NCBI GenBank assembly: GCA_963930655.1
Contig: OZ005609.1
Span: 16,689,001 to 16,753,000, forward strand
Direction: 5' to 3'
DNA: 64,000 nt
DNA from: Myrica gale
Lineage: Eukaryota; Streptophyta; Magnoliopsida; Fagales; Myricaceae
The notes below the pieces were generated by a model that was given only the letters and a program-made list of their open reading frames with translations, was not told the DNA's origin and searched no databases. The position numbers and the translations under genes are program-made. Shown here in pieces: positions 45,520-58,615 of this stretch (position 1 is the first letter of the stretch; the number at the start of each line of letters is the position of its first letter).

Positions 45520-45969
45520 TCATCGACTACGAGAATAGAATGAATTTCCTCCTCTTCCTTCTTCACCTCCAAGACTGAGACTAGATATTTTGACTGGGGT
45601 GGCGTCGCACACCGTAGATACTCCGACCGGGGTGGCTACCTCCAATACTGGTTCTAAGGGTTTCAAATTTTCCCCTCCCAGCAAGCCACAATAATAACGA
45701 ACAAAGGGATGTGTAGCACCCGAATCAAACAAAACAAAGGAATGTGTGTTCCTCTGCTGTGGCTTCCCACAATTAGTTGCTCCCCTATTGTTACCCACCG
45801 ATACTTGAGATTGGGTCCGAAGGGGACAGTTATGTTGCATCAGACAATCCCTAATATAATGCCCCGAGCATCCACAATAGAAACACGTCCCATTTGCTGC
45901 ACGACATTCCTTCCTGGAGTGATGTCTTCTACAGACCTGACAAGGCGGCCCTTGGTTAATCTGCACCAC
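45520..45969 (-). pseudogene. gypsy zinc knuckle and aspartic protease
   Basis: CFYCGCSGHYIRDC is a CCHC zinc knuckle of the gag C-terminus, and FVLFDSGATHPFV holds the protease DSGA active site. The region between here and the RT (45279-45519) has stops. Confidence 0.85.
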
Positions 45970-46740
45970 AGGGTTGCTTCCCTGGCCTCTCCATTGGCCT
46001 CCATCATTGGCCCTCTTAAGTAGGGGTTACTCCCGAGAGTTGCTCCTTTGCTGTGGAGCACACTTCTTCTGTCGATCATAGAAGGTAGGGTTCATCTGAA
46101 TACTTCGCTCCACAATGGCGGCTCGCTCCACTAACACCGCCCAATTCTCGTAGTTATGACTTCACACTCGATCAAAGATCCTCGGATGCAGTCCTTCCTC
46201 GAACTTGCTTTCTTTTCTTCATCGGGGATCAAATGAGGTGCGAAACGTGACAACTCCATGAATTGAGCCGCTTACTCCTCCATTGACATCTATCCTTGAA
46301 CCAGATTCGCGAATTCCCTCGCCTTGGCATCCCGAGCTGATCTAGGGAAGTACCAGTTCAGAAATTCCATCTTGAACCTCTCCCAGGTTATTGGCACTCC
46401 CCGAAGCTCTTGCTCAACCAGTGCACTCCTCGAGATCCACCATCTCTTCTCCTCTCCCGACAACTTGAAGCAACATAAATCACCTTTTGTTCATCGGTGT
46501 ACCCCAAGACTCTGAACAGTTCCCCGATATCGAGAATCCAATTCTCAACAGATACTGCGTCAGTCTTGCCGTTAAAACTGACAGGATGTTGACGGTTAAA
46601 CTGATCGAAGGAACCCCTTCTACCCGTTCCTCATTACGATTAGGATTCTGGTTCATTCGGTTGACCCTAATCTCGATCCGGGCTTCCGCCTCCTATGTTC
46701 TCAGCCATAACCTTCCCTGAGAAACGACATCATTAATATT
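45970..46740 (-). pseudogene. gypsy gag remnant
   Basis: Reading the minus strand gives gag-like sequence with several in-frame stops, continuing into the zinc knuckle downstream. It is placed between the primer site and the protease. Confidence 0.55.
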
Positions 46741-46792
46741 GCTATAAGGAGCAAAAGATTCAAGGCTAAGACTTTCTAAACCTCTAAACCAC

Positions 46793-46804
46793 CCTCTAAT
46801 ACCA
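46793..46804 (-). other. Primer binding site of the gypsy element
   Basis: The minus strand TGGTATTAGAGG, two bases after the LTR end GGGGCGTAACA, resembles the initiator-tRNA-Met primer site TGGTATCAGAGC. Confidence 0.65.
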
Positions 46805-46806
46805 AC

Positions 46807-48440
46807 TGTTACGCCCCGTGCTCGTACTTACCCCCTAGGCTCACTTATAGATATAGTATGCACATAGATGGGAATTACGGCACGAATCATCTCAAATAGC
46901 CTCATCTGATTTACCTTGAAAAAAGATGAGCGAAAGTCTTATTTTAAAGTAGATTTATGATTAAAATTGTTAAAACGTATCGAGGAAAAATCGTGGTTTA
47001 GGAAAGGACGGTAAACCAACTTGTATTAAGCGATTTTTGAAGCGTTTTATAGTATGAAACCTCTAGTATAAGCCAAAGCTTAATAATATAAGGAAAGAAT
47101 AGGGAATTAAGAAAGAAACAAAAACTCGAAACAATACAAACCCGATTTCATTACTAAACACGAAAATTAGTTCCAACAACGTGTCCTCCGTGAGGACTAC
47201 AAAAAGGGCTAAGCACAATAGTGGGAACTTTCTAAGGCTTGCCAAACCACTACAATCGAGCGTTAAACAAGGAGAAATACATCGGAAGGAAAATAAAAGA
47301 ACGACAACTATACTAGGGTCCATTAGACCTCCTCGTCAGTATTAGAGGTGAGGTCTATGATACCAGCCTCGGGTGGAACGCGTCTACTCTCTGTAGGCGG
47401 GGTTGGAGTAGTGCAGTCGATTCTAAGGAACTTCGGTGGCGTGTCGATTGGGCAGAAATCCTCAAACAGGGGAGTAGGGGCAAGGGTGGTTCCTTGAGGA
47501 ACTAGTGGGCCTCATGCTCCACCAGTACCTCATAAGCGTCCGTAACCTAAGTTTGGACCTTTAGGACTAAGATGTAGGGGTCAAGGTCCAGAGTCAGCTC
47601 GTTCTAAAAAAGCTTCATCTTCAAATCAGAGGCGTCATAAACAATGATGCAAAAACATATAACAGGGTGAGTCCTACTAACTCAATAAGGTCGGGGAGAG
47701 GGACATGGTCATACATCACAGTACATGCCTTAGAATGTAAAGTACATGTATCATAATAATTTTAAACATACAAGACATGGAAATAACATAAGGAAAGTAT
47801 GCCAATGCGGATATAACCTCGCTTTAAGAGGTGATTCCTGAAGGAAGAGTGACGGTACTGGACACATGAGGAGAGTGCAACCCCCCGCTACAGGGAGTGA
47901 GAATATTGAACTCGGTCCTCCCGAGCGTGTAGTATTCGGCCCTCCCAGGAATGTAGTACTCAGCCCTCCCAAGCGTGTAGTGCTCGGCCCTCCTGGGAGT
48001 CTGTTCTTTGCCCACCAGTGAGTCAGGTCAGCGAAATTTTAAATTTCATTAAACATTAACCAACTTAATCTAAAATTTAAGGGAAGAAAACTCAAGTCAA
48101 ATAAGACATTTAAGCACATGAATTTAAATAAAATAATTCAAGGATTTAAGAATTAAAGAAAGAAAGTACATACGCAGTGTAAATTAAAAAGGTAGATCAA
48201 AATACTAAGGTCACAAATTTAGAATCCGAAGTAATTAGACAAATACCAAAGAGAATAATTACTTAAAATATTAGAGGAAGACAAATTGAGTCAATCTAAT
48301 CATATGATAAATACTAAACAAGGCACAAATTAAGCAAATCAAGCAAATATTAAGGAAAAAAACACAATTACTAAAGATATGAAAATGAAAGCCTTAACAC
48401 GAGAGTCTTAAAAAGTAACTCAAATGGTTGGGGGATGTAA
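46807..48440 (-). mobile_element. 5' LTR of the gypsy element (~1.63 kb)
   Basis: On the minus strand it starts near 48440 with the diverged TTACATCCCCCAACC and ends ...CACGGGGCGTAACA at 46807. The U3 part matches 41660-42327 and 39040-39650. It contains four ~23-bp tandem units (47915-48005). Confidence 0.75.
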
Positions 48441-48559
48441 CTTGGTGTAGGTGACACGAGATAGTCCCATGAGGAGAGGAGAGACGCACAACCTGACTCA
48501 AGAGGTGAACAGAGCAGACACCGGGAATACATCAGGAAATCATTTGATGAGTAATGCAT

Positions 48560-49073
48560 TTCAATTGCATTGACATACTTTCCTTATGTTATTTCCATGT
48601 CTTGTATGTTTGACATTATTATGGTACTGATACTTTACATTCTAAGACATTTACTGTGATGTTTGAGCATGTCCCACTTTTGTGCTTAGCCTCTTTTGTA
48701 GTCCTCACGGAGGACACGTTGTTGTAACTGATTTTCATGAATAGTAATGAAATCGGGTTTATACTGTTTCGAGTTTTTGTTTTTTTCCTTATATTATTAA
48801 GCTTTCGCTTATACTAGAGGTTTCATACTATAAAAAGCTTAAAAAATCGCTTAATACAAGTTGGTTTACCGTCCTTTCCTAAACCACAATTTTTCCTTGA
48901 TACGTTTTAACAGTTTTAATCATAAATCTATTTTCAAATAAGACTTTCGCTTAATTTTTTTTAAGGTAAATAAGATGAGGTTGTTTGGGATGATTCGTGC
49001 CGTAATCCCTGTCTGTGTGCATGCTATCTCTATAATTGAGCCTAGGGGATAAGTACGGGCATGGAGCGTGACA
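48560..49073 (+). mobile_element. Inverted LTR remnant (3' half, internally deleted)
   Basis: The plus strand from gacatactttccttatgtta to GGAGCGTGACA matches the 3' half of the adjoining LTR in the opposite orientation, lacking about 450 bp (equivalent to 47215-47690). It forms a head-to-head inverted pair with 46807-48440. Confidence 0.7.
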
Positions 49074-49524
49074 TAAAGCCCACTTGACCCCTAATAAGAG
49101 CCTCTCTCGAGTCCGAACTCTCGATCACACTAGAGGACTCCCAACAGGACTAGAAGTCCTAACTTTCTTGGTAATTACACTCCTAATAGGATTATAATAG
49201 TCTCTAGCTATAAAAAGCAAGGTACACCCCTAACTCTTTTCATGCTTAATTAATACTCTAGACTTAAATACTTTCGATTTCTAACTTTGGCATCGGAGGT
49301 TCCCTTCCGACGCCAATTCCCCTCAGTTATCTTTGGCAGGCCTATTCGTCTCCAGGTCTCGGTGATTTTTTACCTCATCAGTTGGCACTGTATGTGGGAA
49401 TCGACCGATAGCTGCCCTTTTGGTGTCTTTGCGAGCATCTGGATAGTACCCTCACCAATTCTACTTTCCTCCATTGGCCAGCCGCGCTATCCTCCAGTAT
49501 AACCTCCTCGGCTATGAGAAGCGG
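49074..49524. other. Retrotransposon LTR end and leader-like sequence
   Basis: Contains ctataaaaagcaagg (TATA-like, 49209) and acctcatcagttggcactgt at 49372, followed by atgtgggaatc. This is the leader pattern that follows the LTR in some plant elements. No flanking LTR pair was resolved. Confidence 0.4.
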
Positions 49525-50460
49525 TTAGTCGACTGGGTTGATGCAAGCTAGGACTGGGTCACCCACCATGGGGCCAACAAGTGTTTTATCTGGCACAGGA
49601 GATGGCGAATCTTCAGTAAGGTTCGCCACCTTAGATCCAATTGCTTTTGCAGCTCGGCTCAGTTGATCCTCACAGGCGACCAATTGTTGCTTTAGATCAT
49701 TAACCTCTGACCTCAGTTCTCGAATTTCAGGGCAAACAGTGTGGACAACATCAACATCTCCCTCAAGGGCCGAATACTGGCTCCCCAACTTCACCAATTC
49801 TTGATGTTGTCCATCAAATGCAGTTCGTTGCTATTTCCTTAAATCCTGCTCATACTGTGAGGTAGAGGTTGCGTGGAAATCTCCTAGCAACTCTCCTACA
49901 ACCAAGGACAGGTCAGGAAGCAACCTCTGTAACTGTTCAACCTCTCCGCTTGTCTGGGAGGGAATCTTGGTTATGGGAGGAACGTGGGTCTACTTGACAT
50001 TCTTGGCTTCCCCAAAAGTAGGAAGAGGAAATTGAGGTTGAATTGACGAGCCTTCCTGTACAGCGCAAGGGCTAACAAACGTGCCCTCCTGTTCGACAAC
50101 TCCCAAAATCTCCCTCAGGGCGAGGGACTTAACTGGGTCGCTAGAGGATGGAGACGGCTCCTCAGTAGAAGTTCGTGGCTCTCCCGAAGGCTAATCGTGG
50201 GAAGGTTGAGCCCTTTTTCGAGATAGCGCCAACGCGTTGTCATTTTCTTCCTCGTCCTCGTCCTCGTTGACTAGCACCATCCTCTTGTCGGATTGGGTTA
50301 TAGGTCCCAACAGCCTACTGGTTGAAATAGAAGAGGGGGCCTACACCTCTTCGACGAACTCTGCGTCATCCCTGCCCGAGGATAATGGGTCCTCCTTCCT
50401 AAGCCTGGTGGTAGATCTTGTTTGCCGAATAGTCACAGCAACAGGCCATGGTTGTCCCAC
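49525..50460 (-). pseudogene. Degenerate retroelement ORF with coiled coil
   Basis: The minus-strand frames (best piece 49525-49797) read EIRELRSEVNDLKQQLVACE, a heptad-like coiled coil. It is preceded by proline/serine-rich sequence with several stops up to 50460. This resembles plant transposon-associated gag-like proteins. Family uncertain. Confidence 0.4.
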
Positions 50461-50464
50461 CTAG

Positions 50465-51264
50465 GCTGTGGCGGTATGGATTTGCTCGAGTCGCTCCCCT
50501 TAGGGATTAGCAACCTACGTCTATCCTTGGCCAATGCAAATCAAAAACCTATAATACACCAAAAATAACAGCTGAACCATACATCGAACTAAAGCCGTCA
50601 CTAAAGTTTACCTTTCAAAGCCATACTACAAATGATTGTGGCGGCGCACACAAACCTGCTCAGTGGGGTCTAGCTCCAGCGCTTCCCGAGCTCCATCAGA
50701 ATCCCTGCTCAGCATGCAACCCACACAAAGTTTGAGAAACCAACAGTCTAGGGGTCAAAGACATTACCTTGTTTGAGTGGCACTCCCCATGATCGCTGGA
50801 CCTGAACAAGGTTCTCCTAATTTGGATGGCACTCTCAACTTTCACGAGAGATAAATGTATGAAAAAGGACCTAAAAATTATTTATCTGAATAATATTTAT
50901 TGAGATGTCACTTGTTTATATTTATTTATTGGGTAATATGTTTTGACATAAGATGTTACACAGTTATTATTGAGTGACATAGTATAAAATTCATGCTAAT
51001 GATTAATGAATCAAAGGCAGGAAGTATGACTTTTTGGTTCTTTGTCCACTTAACATTTTGTTCTAGATCAAGGTACATATTTATATATAATAGGTCTACA
51101 CTTGTTGTTCCTCTATTTAATAGGATGATAAACTTCATCATTGAGGTGGTGACTTTAAACAAACGAGTGGGTGCAATGTACAAATACATGCAGTGAACGA
51201 GATGAAATATCAATACCTTATGGAAATGAATACTGATGTTGAGAAGGTGTTCAACACAATTGAT
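50465..51264. other. Unassigned repeat-rich region
   Basis: AT-rich; small ORFs at 50956-51213 on either strand without domains. Nothing is supported. Confidence 0.4.
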
Positions 51265-52500
51265 GTATGTAAGTCCTAGGATTAAGGCAACCCAAGAGGG
51301 GGGTGAATTGAGTTTCCAAACTTTTTGCTTTTAACCCTCAAATTTCTGTTTACAAAGTAAATGATAATTTAGTACAAGTATATATATATGCAACAAGTGT
51401 ATATAAGTGTTAAATGTAAAAGGTAGGGTTTAGAGAAACAAACATATGATTTTTAGGTGGTTTGGCAAACCCGCCTATATCCACCCCTCAAGCTCCTTTA
51501 CTTAGCCTTGAGGTTTTCCCACTATCTTCCAAATAGTGTACACACTAGCTTCGGAGTGCTAGAGAACCGTACAAGTGTTTTTCCTGAGCTCAACACTCAC
51601 AACCCAAGTGATTTTCGGGCTCACCACTCACAACCCAACCAAGCTTGAGATATACCCTTTCTAAGCTTCTTCTTTAGTGAACAACCTCACTAAAAGAAAC
51701 TCCTCTTTTGGATAAGAAGATACAAGAATTAACTCTCTCAAAGAGTGGATATAAAAATGGAAAGCTCTATCTCTTGATTCACACAATGACAAGGATAAGA
51801 AAGTGAAATTTGTGTGAATGATATGATAAACATGGAATAAGAAGGTTTAATATATTTCTCAAGCTATCTAAAAGATATGTGGTCGTTCTCTCTTCATTTT
51901 GGACATTAGAAAGGTTTTTATATAGGCCACATATGAAAACTAGCCGTTTATAGCTGTTGGGAGTTGACTGTCAAAACGAGCCGGTTGATCGCTTAAAGTT
52001 ACCGTTACCCAACGGTCATAATGTCAGAAATCAGAACGGCTATATTTTTCAAAAATAACCGGTCGACCGCTTCACCAGCAGGTCGACCTCCTCAACTTAA
52101 GCACGTTCAATTAAAACCACGTTCTTGACCACTTTGAAACACCCAATTTTAAAGACTAACTTGCCATAAGTATATAAAAGGTTTGATAGTTTGATTGGGG
52201 TGTTTTGAAACCATTTAAAAACATGTTGATCTTTCAATTAAGAGGTAAAATGATTTATGCACATTTTGAATGATATGCAAGTGTGATTCAAATCCTTGTC
52301 AAAAGTGTAACTAAGAGTTCCAAGGTTTATACCCTAAGGTCTTGAATCTTCACTTTTGAGCTCCTTGCATCTTCTAGATCTTCAATCTTCTAGTCTTTGG
52401 CTTTTTGATGAAAATGACTTTGTCTTTGAAGATGTCTATTATATAAACTTAATCCATTTATTGAAATCATCAAAATATCAATTGTGCACAAAAGCCAACA
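51265..52500. repeat. Dispersed repeat with 'caacccaagaggggggtgaattg' start
   Basis: Begins near 51283 with caacccaagaggggggtgaa and is related to 61916 (caacccaagagagggggggt), so two copies of this start lie in the window. It continues with aggtggtttggcaaacccgc (51457). An aaccggtcgaccgcttcacc block at 52062 shares GGTCGACCGCT with 6212. A non-coding retroelement-type repeat; class not resolved. Confidence 0.4.
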
Positions 52501-54600
52501 ACGAATTGTATCCTTAGACCTGAGAGATTTATGTAGGTCTTTTTGTATGCTTTGACCGAGTAGATTGGTGATGATCTTTCTAGGTAAAGATTCCAGATAA
52601 CGGTGGATCTTGTACAAAATTGTAATAGTCCGGACCGTCAAGATCTTAAGCGTTGTCTTATAGTAATGAACGTCGCTATTAGTCTGAAGTTACGGCCAGT
52701 GGGAGGATCATTTAAAACAACTAGATTTTAAACAAAACACAAGTAGAACCTTTTATTAATACCGAAGTATTACAAAAGAGAACCCACTTTGTATAATGTA
52801 CATACCACAGTACAAAAAGAACACTACATCAGAAGAAAAACTAAGCAGAAGATCTCTAGTCTTCGTCGTCAGTAGTATCCAAGTCCGAAATGTTGACGTA
52901 ATTATCAGAGTTTGGTGTAATCAACTTATGGGCCCCGTCCCTCTATCAGTTCATCTAGGTCACGTGTTACGCCCCGAACGCTAACCCGAAGGGGCCAATG
53001 GCAGCCGCAAGCATTCCCGATCGTATGCTCTAGCGAACTTAACCTTTATTTTTGCATTTGGAATTTTTTTATATACTACTGAGAGAGACGGGCCAAGAAG
53101 ATTCATATATAAGCTAAACTTACACAAAACAACTTCAATAATATAGTGTAAGCATCATAATTACAATCCATATACAAAACACTTCATCAGTTACGGACCA
53201 CAATGGTCCATGACCACCAACATTTAAAAAGATTACGCTGAGGGCCTTTCCTCTCAAGATAAGTAGTCCTCATGACTCCTTTCACCTGACACATCTGGAA
53301 TGATACAATTTAAAAACTGTGAGTGAAAAGACTCAGTAACGGAGCATATGCAATAAAATGTGCATGCCTTGCATGATCATGATATCAATGTGCATGTACA
53401 TGGAATGCTTGCATATGCATGGGACACATGCTCTTGATCTTAAAAAGAACACTTGAACTTGAAAAGACTTTATTTCTTGACTTCTGGGCTACTTATCTCG
53501 CCCTATTTACCCATGCAGTCAGGGTTATGCATTCCCATAGGAACCGTCCCCCTTTCCCTCGGGGACATATCATCTGGTCGAGCTAGCTCTGAAGTAGCCC
53601 CAGGCCTGATGGCTAGACACGACCCTCTGAGGTCCACACCTTCTTGCAAGAATCCTTCAGTGTGGTTGCACATACCTCAAGAGCTACCCATCCTTCTTGC
53701 ATGCATCCTTCGGTATGGGTGCCCTTAGGAGTCATCCATCCTTCTCGCATTCGTCCTTTGGAGTGGATGCACCTATCTTACTGGTACAGTACCGACCAAC
53801 TCTAGCCCCTTAACTTAACTTGTCATAAACTACTTTCTGCTTTCATTTGCACAAAACTTTCTTTTTCTTTCAAGAAAATCATGCAATTGCTTATGTCATG
53901 TCATGCTTGATAATAATGAGTGTTCATGCTTGATAACAATGTCATATTACGTATCATTCCAGTTTTCATAAGTAAGTTTCCACTTACCTCGATCCTCTCA
54001 AGCTTAGGATGAAGCTTCGCCTACAAGCGAATTACATTTATCACTTAGACGCTTAGAATTAAACTTTCAAATAAGCATACGAAATTACTCATATACATTC
54101 CCGGTTTCAAAATTCGTATCTTTGGAAATGTGACTTCACTTACGTGAAATTTCTTTTAAACATTTTTAGCTTTCATAAATCAAATTTGAAAATAATAATC
54201 ATACACATCAAACAACTCCAACTTAGGTGAAACTCCTAGGATATTTTCGACTTAGTCTTCCTTTCTAAGATACCCTAACTTCTTCCATACCTTCTCTACT
54301 TGCACGAATTTATCTTTAATCATCTTCTTTCATAACCTTAATGATTGTGTCACAATTTTGTTAATTAATCACTTGAGAAATTTCTAAAATTACACAATTT
54401 CCACTAGAAAATGAGAAAATTATGCTTTGGGCATTCGTAAGGGGCGAATTGTTAATTTTGACAAAAGTAAGTGCAATTCAGTAAATTTAAGGAAACAAAC
54501 ATTATTTGTTTTCTCTCCTCTCACCATATTTCCATGTTTCCCTCTTCATAAATACAATTAGAATATTTTCTATAAACTTGACTTCTCTTTTTTTTTCTAG
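52501..54600 (-). mobile_element. LTR-like sequence ending GGGGCGTAACA on the minus strand
   Basis: TGTTACGCCCCGAACG at 52965 is the inverted terminal sequence seen at 46807, so a minus-orientated LTR probably extends rightward from 52965. A separate R-like piece (accttttattaataccgaag, 52748) lies to its left. The right border is not determined. Confidence 0.4.
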
Positions 54601-56075
54601 GCATTGCATATGAACAATGGAGATGAAGTGAGCTCATGGAATTGAGAAGGCCATGAGAAGGAGGGGAATATGTCTAAAAGATCAAATCAGCTCCTGCCAA
54701 GTGTCAAAGAGAGAGGAAGGCTGAAAACAAAAGAAAAGTGAAGGCATTTTGGAATTTACGGGAGAGGATGCAAAAGTGGCTTTTTAGGGGTGATTTTTCG
54801 TAACTTTTGGGGCTGCTCCTTTTGTCTACCGAAAAACCCTTAGGCTTAGTCTTGGGAAGGCTTTTTTTAGCTGCTCCCATAGAGACCGAAAAGGGAGGAG
54901 ATTTTCGTTCGTTGAGGGAGTTGGGAAGTTTTTTTTCTTTGGCTGGTGAGGAAGCTTTTGGGGTGGCTGCTGAGTCTCCCAACACTTTTCTCCCAAGACC
55001 TCTTTTCCATTACTTTTTCCAGCTGCTTCCGTAGAAACCAAAAGCTTGAGAGCTTTTGGCTGTTTTCTTTCGTAGCTTTTAGATTAACTTTTGGTGCTTT
55101 CGGTTTTTTTTCTCTTAGAGTTTTTTATTGCTTTTTCATTACTGTTGAGCTAAGACCGAATACTTTTTGCTACTGCTCCAAGGGGGCTTTTTGGGTTGTT
55201 TTTTGTTGTTGCTGAAAGATGCTTTTCGTTGCTCAAGATGCTGCTCCCTTAGTCTCCCGAATGTTTTTCTTTAATGTTTTTCCATAGCCTTTTGTGCTTT
55301 TCTCTTGCTACTGTTAGACCGAATACTCTCATTTATTGTTGCATTTTCATTTCAGTTTTAGAATTTTTTTGGACCGAATGCCCTCTTCCATTTATATTTC
55401 AGATTTAGGTTTTGCTTTCTTTGGATGATTAAGTGTTATGTTATGTTTCCATTTCACTTCCTTAATGTCAGAATAGTGTTTGGGTTTATTTTTGTTAGTT
55501 GGATTAAGTATGGGTATGAATGGATTGTGACTAGCTAGAGATTAGGTACAAAGTGTTCGATGAAATGTCTTTTAGAGTAGGAAACCATGGTGTTAAGTAT
55601 TTTCTTTGGGTGATTGGGCTAGATGATGTTGGTATTTGACTTAGCTTTTCAAGCAAGGATAGTCTTCATCATTTATCACACATCCATCGATTCGGTCACT
55701 TTATTAGAAGACGTGGATTAATGCCATGCGATGTTTATTCGACAACTACTTGAGTTTACCTAGTTTCAACTCCATCTCATGCTACGTTTATTATCATGTT
55801 TTTCTTGTTAGCTCTTTATTAATCTTCTAGCACTTACATTGATCATAACTCAAAATCTCAGTAATCATGGGTGGTACCAAGAACCCGACCTTTCCCTTTG
55901 TGAATACCATTTTAATTGTAAATAGAACATAGTTTATTTTATTTTAATGGTGGTTGGAATGAAAAATTGAACACATCGTTCCTTGTGGAGATGATCTAGG
56001 ACTTCCCTAGTATTACTTGACAACCTCCTACGTTTGGGAGTATTTCACTAATCATTTTTAGTCGAGTCAAGTTTT
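54601..56075 (+). other. Probable Athila LTR/leader upstream of the primer site
   Basis: Non-coding T-rich sequence with repeated ccgaatacttt/ccgaatactct words directly precedes an Athila-type primer site, so it should be the element's LTR. Its start is not identified. Confidence 0.4.
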
Positions 56076-56093
56076 TGGCGCCGTTGCAGGGGA
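56076..56093 (+). other. Athila/Tat-type primer binding site
   Basis: TGGCGCCGTTGCAGGGGA matches the tRNA-Asp-type primer site typical of Athila and Tat elements, with one mismatch to the usual TGCCGGGGA. Confidence 0.8.
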
Positions 56094-56231
56094 ACGGTAA
56101 GTTCAATTGACATTCTATTGCCATTATTTTTCTTTATTTCCTTTTTACATTATTAGTTGATGGTTCTTTATTTTATACACTGACACTTTATACACACATA
56201 CACTTGATATTACTCTCTTAGGCACTCATGT

Positions 56232-57528
56232 TTGATGAACTGGGCAAGAGATGATACACATAGACTATATAGAGTGAATTCTACTGATAGTGTGTATAGT
56301 GATAGTATGCCAAGTGTTGAGTTGGACACTAATAGCGTTGATTTAAATTCTGATTTTGAAAATTCTGCTATTATTGAAGATATGGCTAAACAAGCACCTA
56401 GAACATTAAGAGATTACTTGCAGCCCACTCGCACCACAGCACCGTCATGCATTGCCTTACCTGATGATGCTTCTAATTTTTCAATTAAGCATGACATGAT
56501 GTCAATAGTACCTCAATTCCATGGGATGGATTCCGAGAGTCCATACCAACACTTGACTGAATTTGAGCTTGCTTGCACTGCTTTTATTACAAGAGCTACT
56601 ACAGATGAATTTGTTAAACTTCGTTTATTTCCTTTTCTTTAAGGGATAAAGCGCAGAGTTGGTTTAATTCTTTGAGACCAAATTCTATCTCTAGTTGGTC
56701 TGACATGCAATGTGAGTTCTTACATAAATTTTTTCCTTTCAGAGAACTCAATTTTTGCAAGAGCAAATCAGCCAATATATGCAGAGAGGTGATGAGACCT
56801 TCCACGCTTGTTGGGAAAGGTTCAAGGATTTAATGAACATCTATCCACATCATGGGTTTGAGTCTTGGAGGCGTGTCAACTACTTTTACACTGCACTTAC
56901 ACCTGAATGCAAGCAGTTTGTTCAGACTATTTGCAATGGAGAATTCTTTAGCAAGGAACCTGATGAAACATTGAAGTTCTTTGATTACCTTGCTGAAAGT
57001 GCCCAACAATGGAATACATCATCTGACCGGGCACCATTGACAGTACAGCCTCTCAGAGCAATTGGTGGTGGAGGTAAATATGAAATCAAAGAGGATACTG
57101 AAGTCCAAGCTCGTATTTGTGCTTTGACTAGGAGGTTGGAGGTTATCGAATTAGAGAAGGTGAAGGTCGCGAAAGCAGTGGAAGTGTGTTTTCTATGCGC
57201 CGATTCTAGCCATAAGACTCAGGATTGTCCGATTATGCCATTTTTACGGGATAGTGGGTTTGATCAGATGCAATCAACAAATTGGGTTAACAGAGCACTA
57301 AATCAGCCTTTCTCTAACACTTACAATCCGGGGTGGAGGAATCATCCAATTTTTTCATGGAGGAATGATCAATCTGGTCAATCTTCGCATTTTCAGCAAC
57401 CTCCCCAGTCCTATGACCACCTTCTCAGCAGACATCTCATTCGGCTGCTCCTCAGCACCAGTATCAACCCCATCAGACTTCTTATAACTATCCGTCAGCA
57501 GTACCTCCAGGATTCCAATCTAATGTAG
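56232..57528 (+). pseudogene. Athila gag, broken by one frameshift
   Basis: First piece 56232-56642 (TLRDYLQPTRTTAPSCIALP; FHGMDSESPYQHLTEFE) stops at 56640, where a single-base loss in the run after CCTTTT shifts the frame. The second piece (56755-57528) carries FHACWERFKDLMNIYPHHGF and ends with the CCHC knuckle CFLCADSSHKTQDC near 57190. The order is that of Athila gag. Confidence 0.85.
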
Positions 57529-58246
57529 CTGCTCAACATTTTCAGTCTCTAGCATCTGCTCCACCAAAGAAGTCTCTTAACGATAGTATGACACAGATGA
57601 CCAACACACTTCAGCAGTTCATGCAGATTCAGACCACCACTAACAGTCAGAACACTCAAGCCATAAATGAGTTACGGGGCACCATTAATAAGATGAGTAC
57701 GACATTGAGTACTCTTGATAAAGGGAAATTTCTAGCACAACCTCAGCCTAATCCTCAAGTATATCGGCAGCAACAGTGCATAATGTCTCAGAGGAATCTA
57801 TTGAAACTTCAAAGGCTGTTATTTCTTTAAGAAGCGGAAAGGAAGTTCCTCGACCTGAGATGTCTGTGGATAGACAGACAGTTGCCCTGACACCTGAAGC
57901 TGTAAATGAGGCAGATGAAGCTGAGAAGAATTTAAAACCAGAGGAAGTCTGGCTTGAAGCAAAGAAACCTGCAAGTGATGAGGCAGAGACTAGTAGGGAA
58001 TTCTGACCTGTGGTTCCCTATCCTCAGAGATTGGCAGCTAGCCAAAAGAACAAATACCATACTGAGATTCAGGAAATCTTCAAGCAAGTGAAGATTAATA
58101 TTCCGCTTTTGGATGCCATACAACAAGTTCCTTCATATGCAAAATTTCTGAAGGACTTGTGCACAGTGAAGAGAAAGTTGAATGTAAAGAAGAAAGCTTT
58201 TCTAACAGAGAAAGTTAGTGCATTGATATTGAGTGAGACTCCTTAA
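57529..58246 (+). pseudogene. Athila gag-protease linker
   Basis: Three staggered frames (57588-57830, 57776-58006, 58010-58246) encode glutamine-rich then acidic sequence (QNTQAINELRGTINKMSTTL; LRSGKEVPRPE; YAKFLKDLCTVKRKL), as in Athila and Tat elements between gag and protease. Frame changes break it. Confidence 0.7.
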
Positions 58247-58282
58247 AAGTTCAAAGATCCTGGTTCTCCCACTATTTCTATT

Positions 58283-58615
58283 ATGATTGGTGAATCGCGC
58301 ATTGGGAGAGCTCTACTTGATTTGGGGAGCAGTGTGAACTTGCTACCATTCTCAGTTTATGAACAGTTGGGGTTGGGTGAGCTAAAAAAGACTTCCATCA
58401 TGCTACAGTTGGCTGACAGATCAGTTAAAGTGACAAGGGGTATTGTTGAAGATGTTTTGGTTCAGGTGGAGAAATTTTTCTATCCAGTAGACTTTGTAGT
58501 TTTGGATATGCAACTGCCAGTTTCCACTATTTTTCAGGCACCTATCATTCTTGGACGCCCCTTCCTTGCTATGTCTTCTTGTCATATTTTTTTTGTCTTT
58601 TGTTTCTTTGTTTAG
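58283..58615 (+). pseudogene. Athila aspartic protease, element truncated after it
   Basis: RALLDLGSSVNLLPFSVYEQ has the active-site DLG(A/S)S pattern of Athila proteases, and IILGRPFLAM the ILGRPFL motif. Homology stops around 58590 and no RT, RNase H or integrase follows. Confidence 0.85.
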
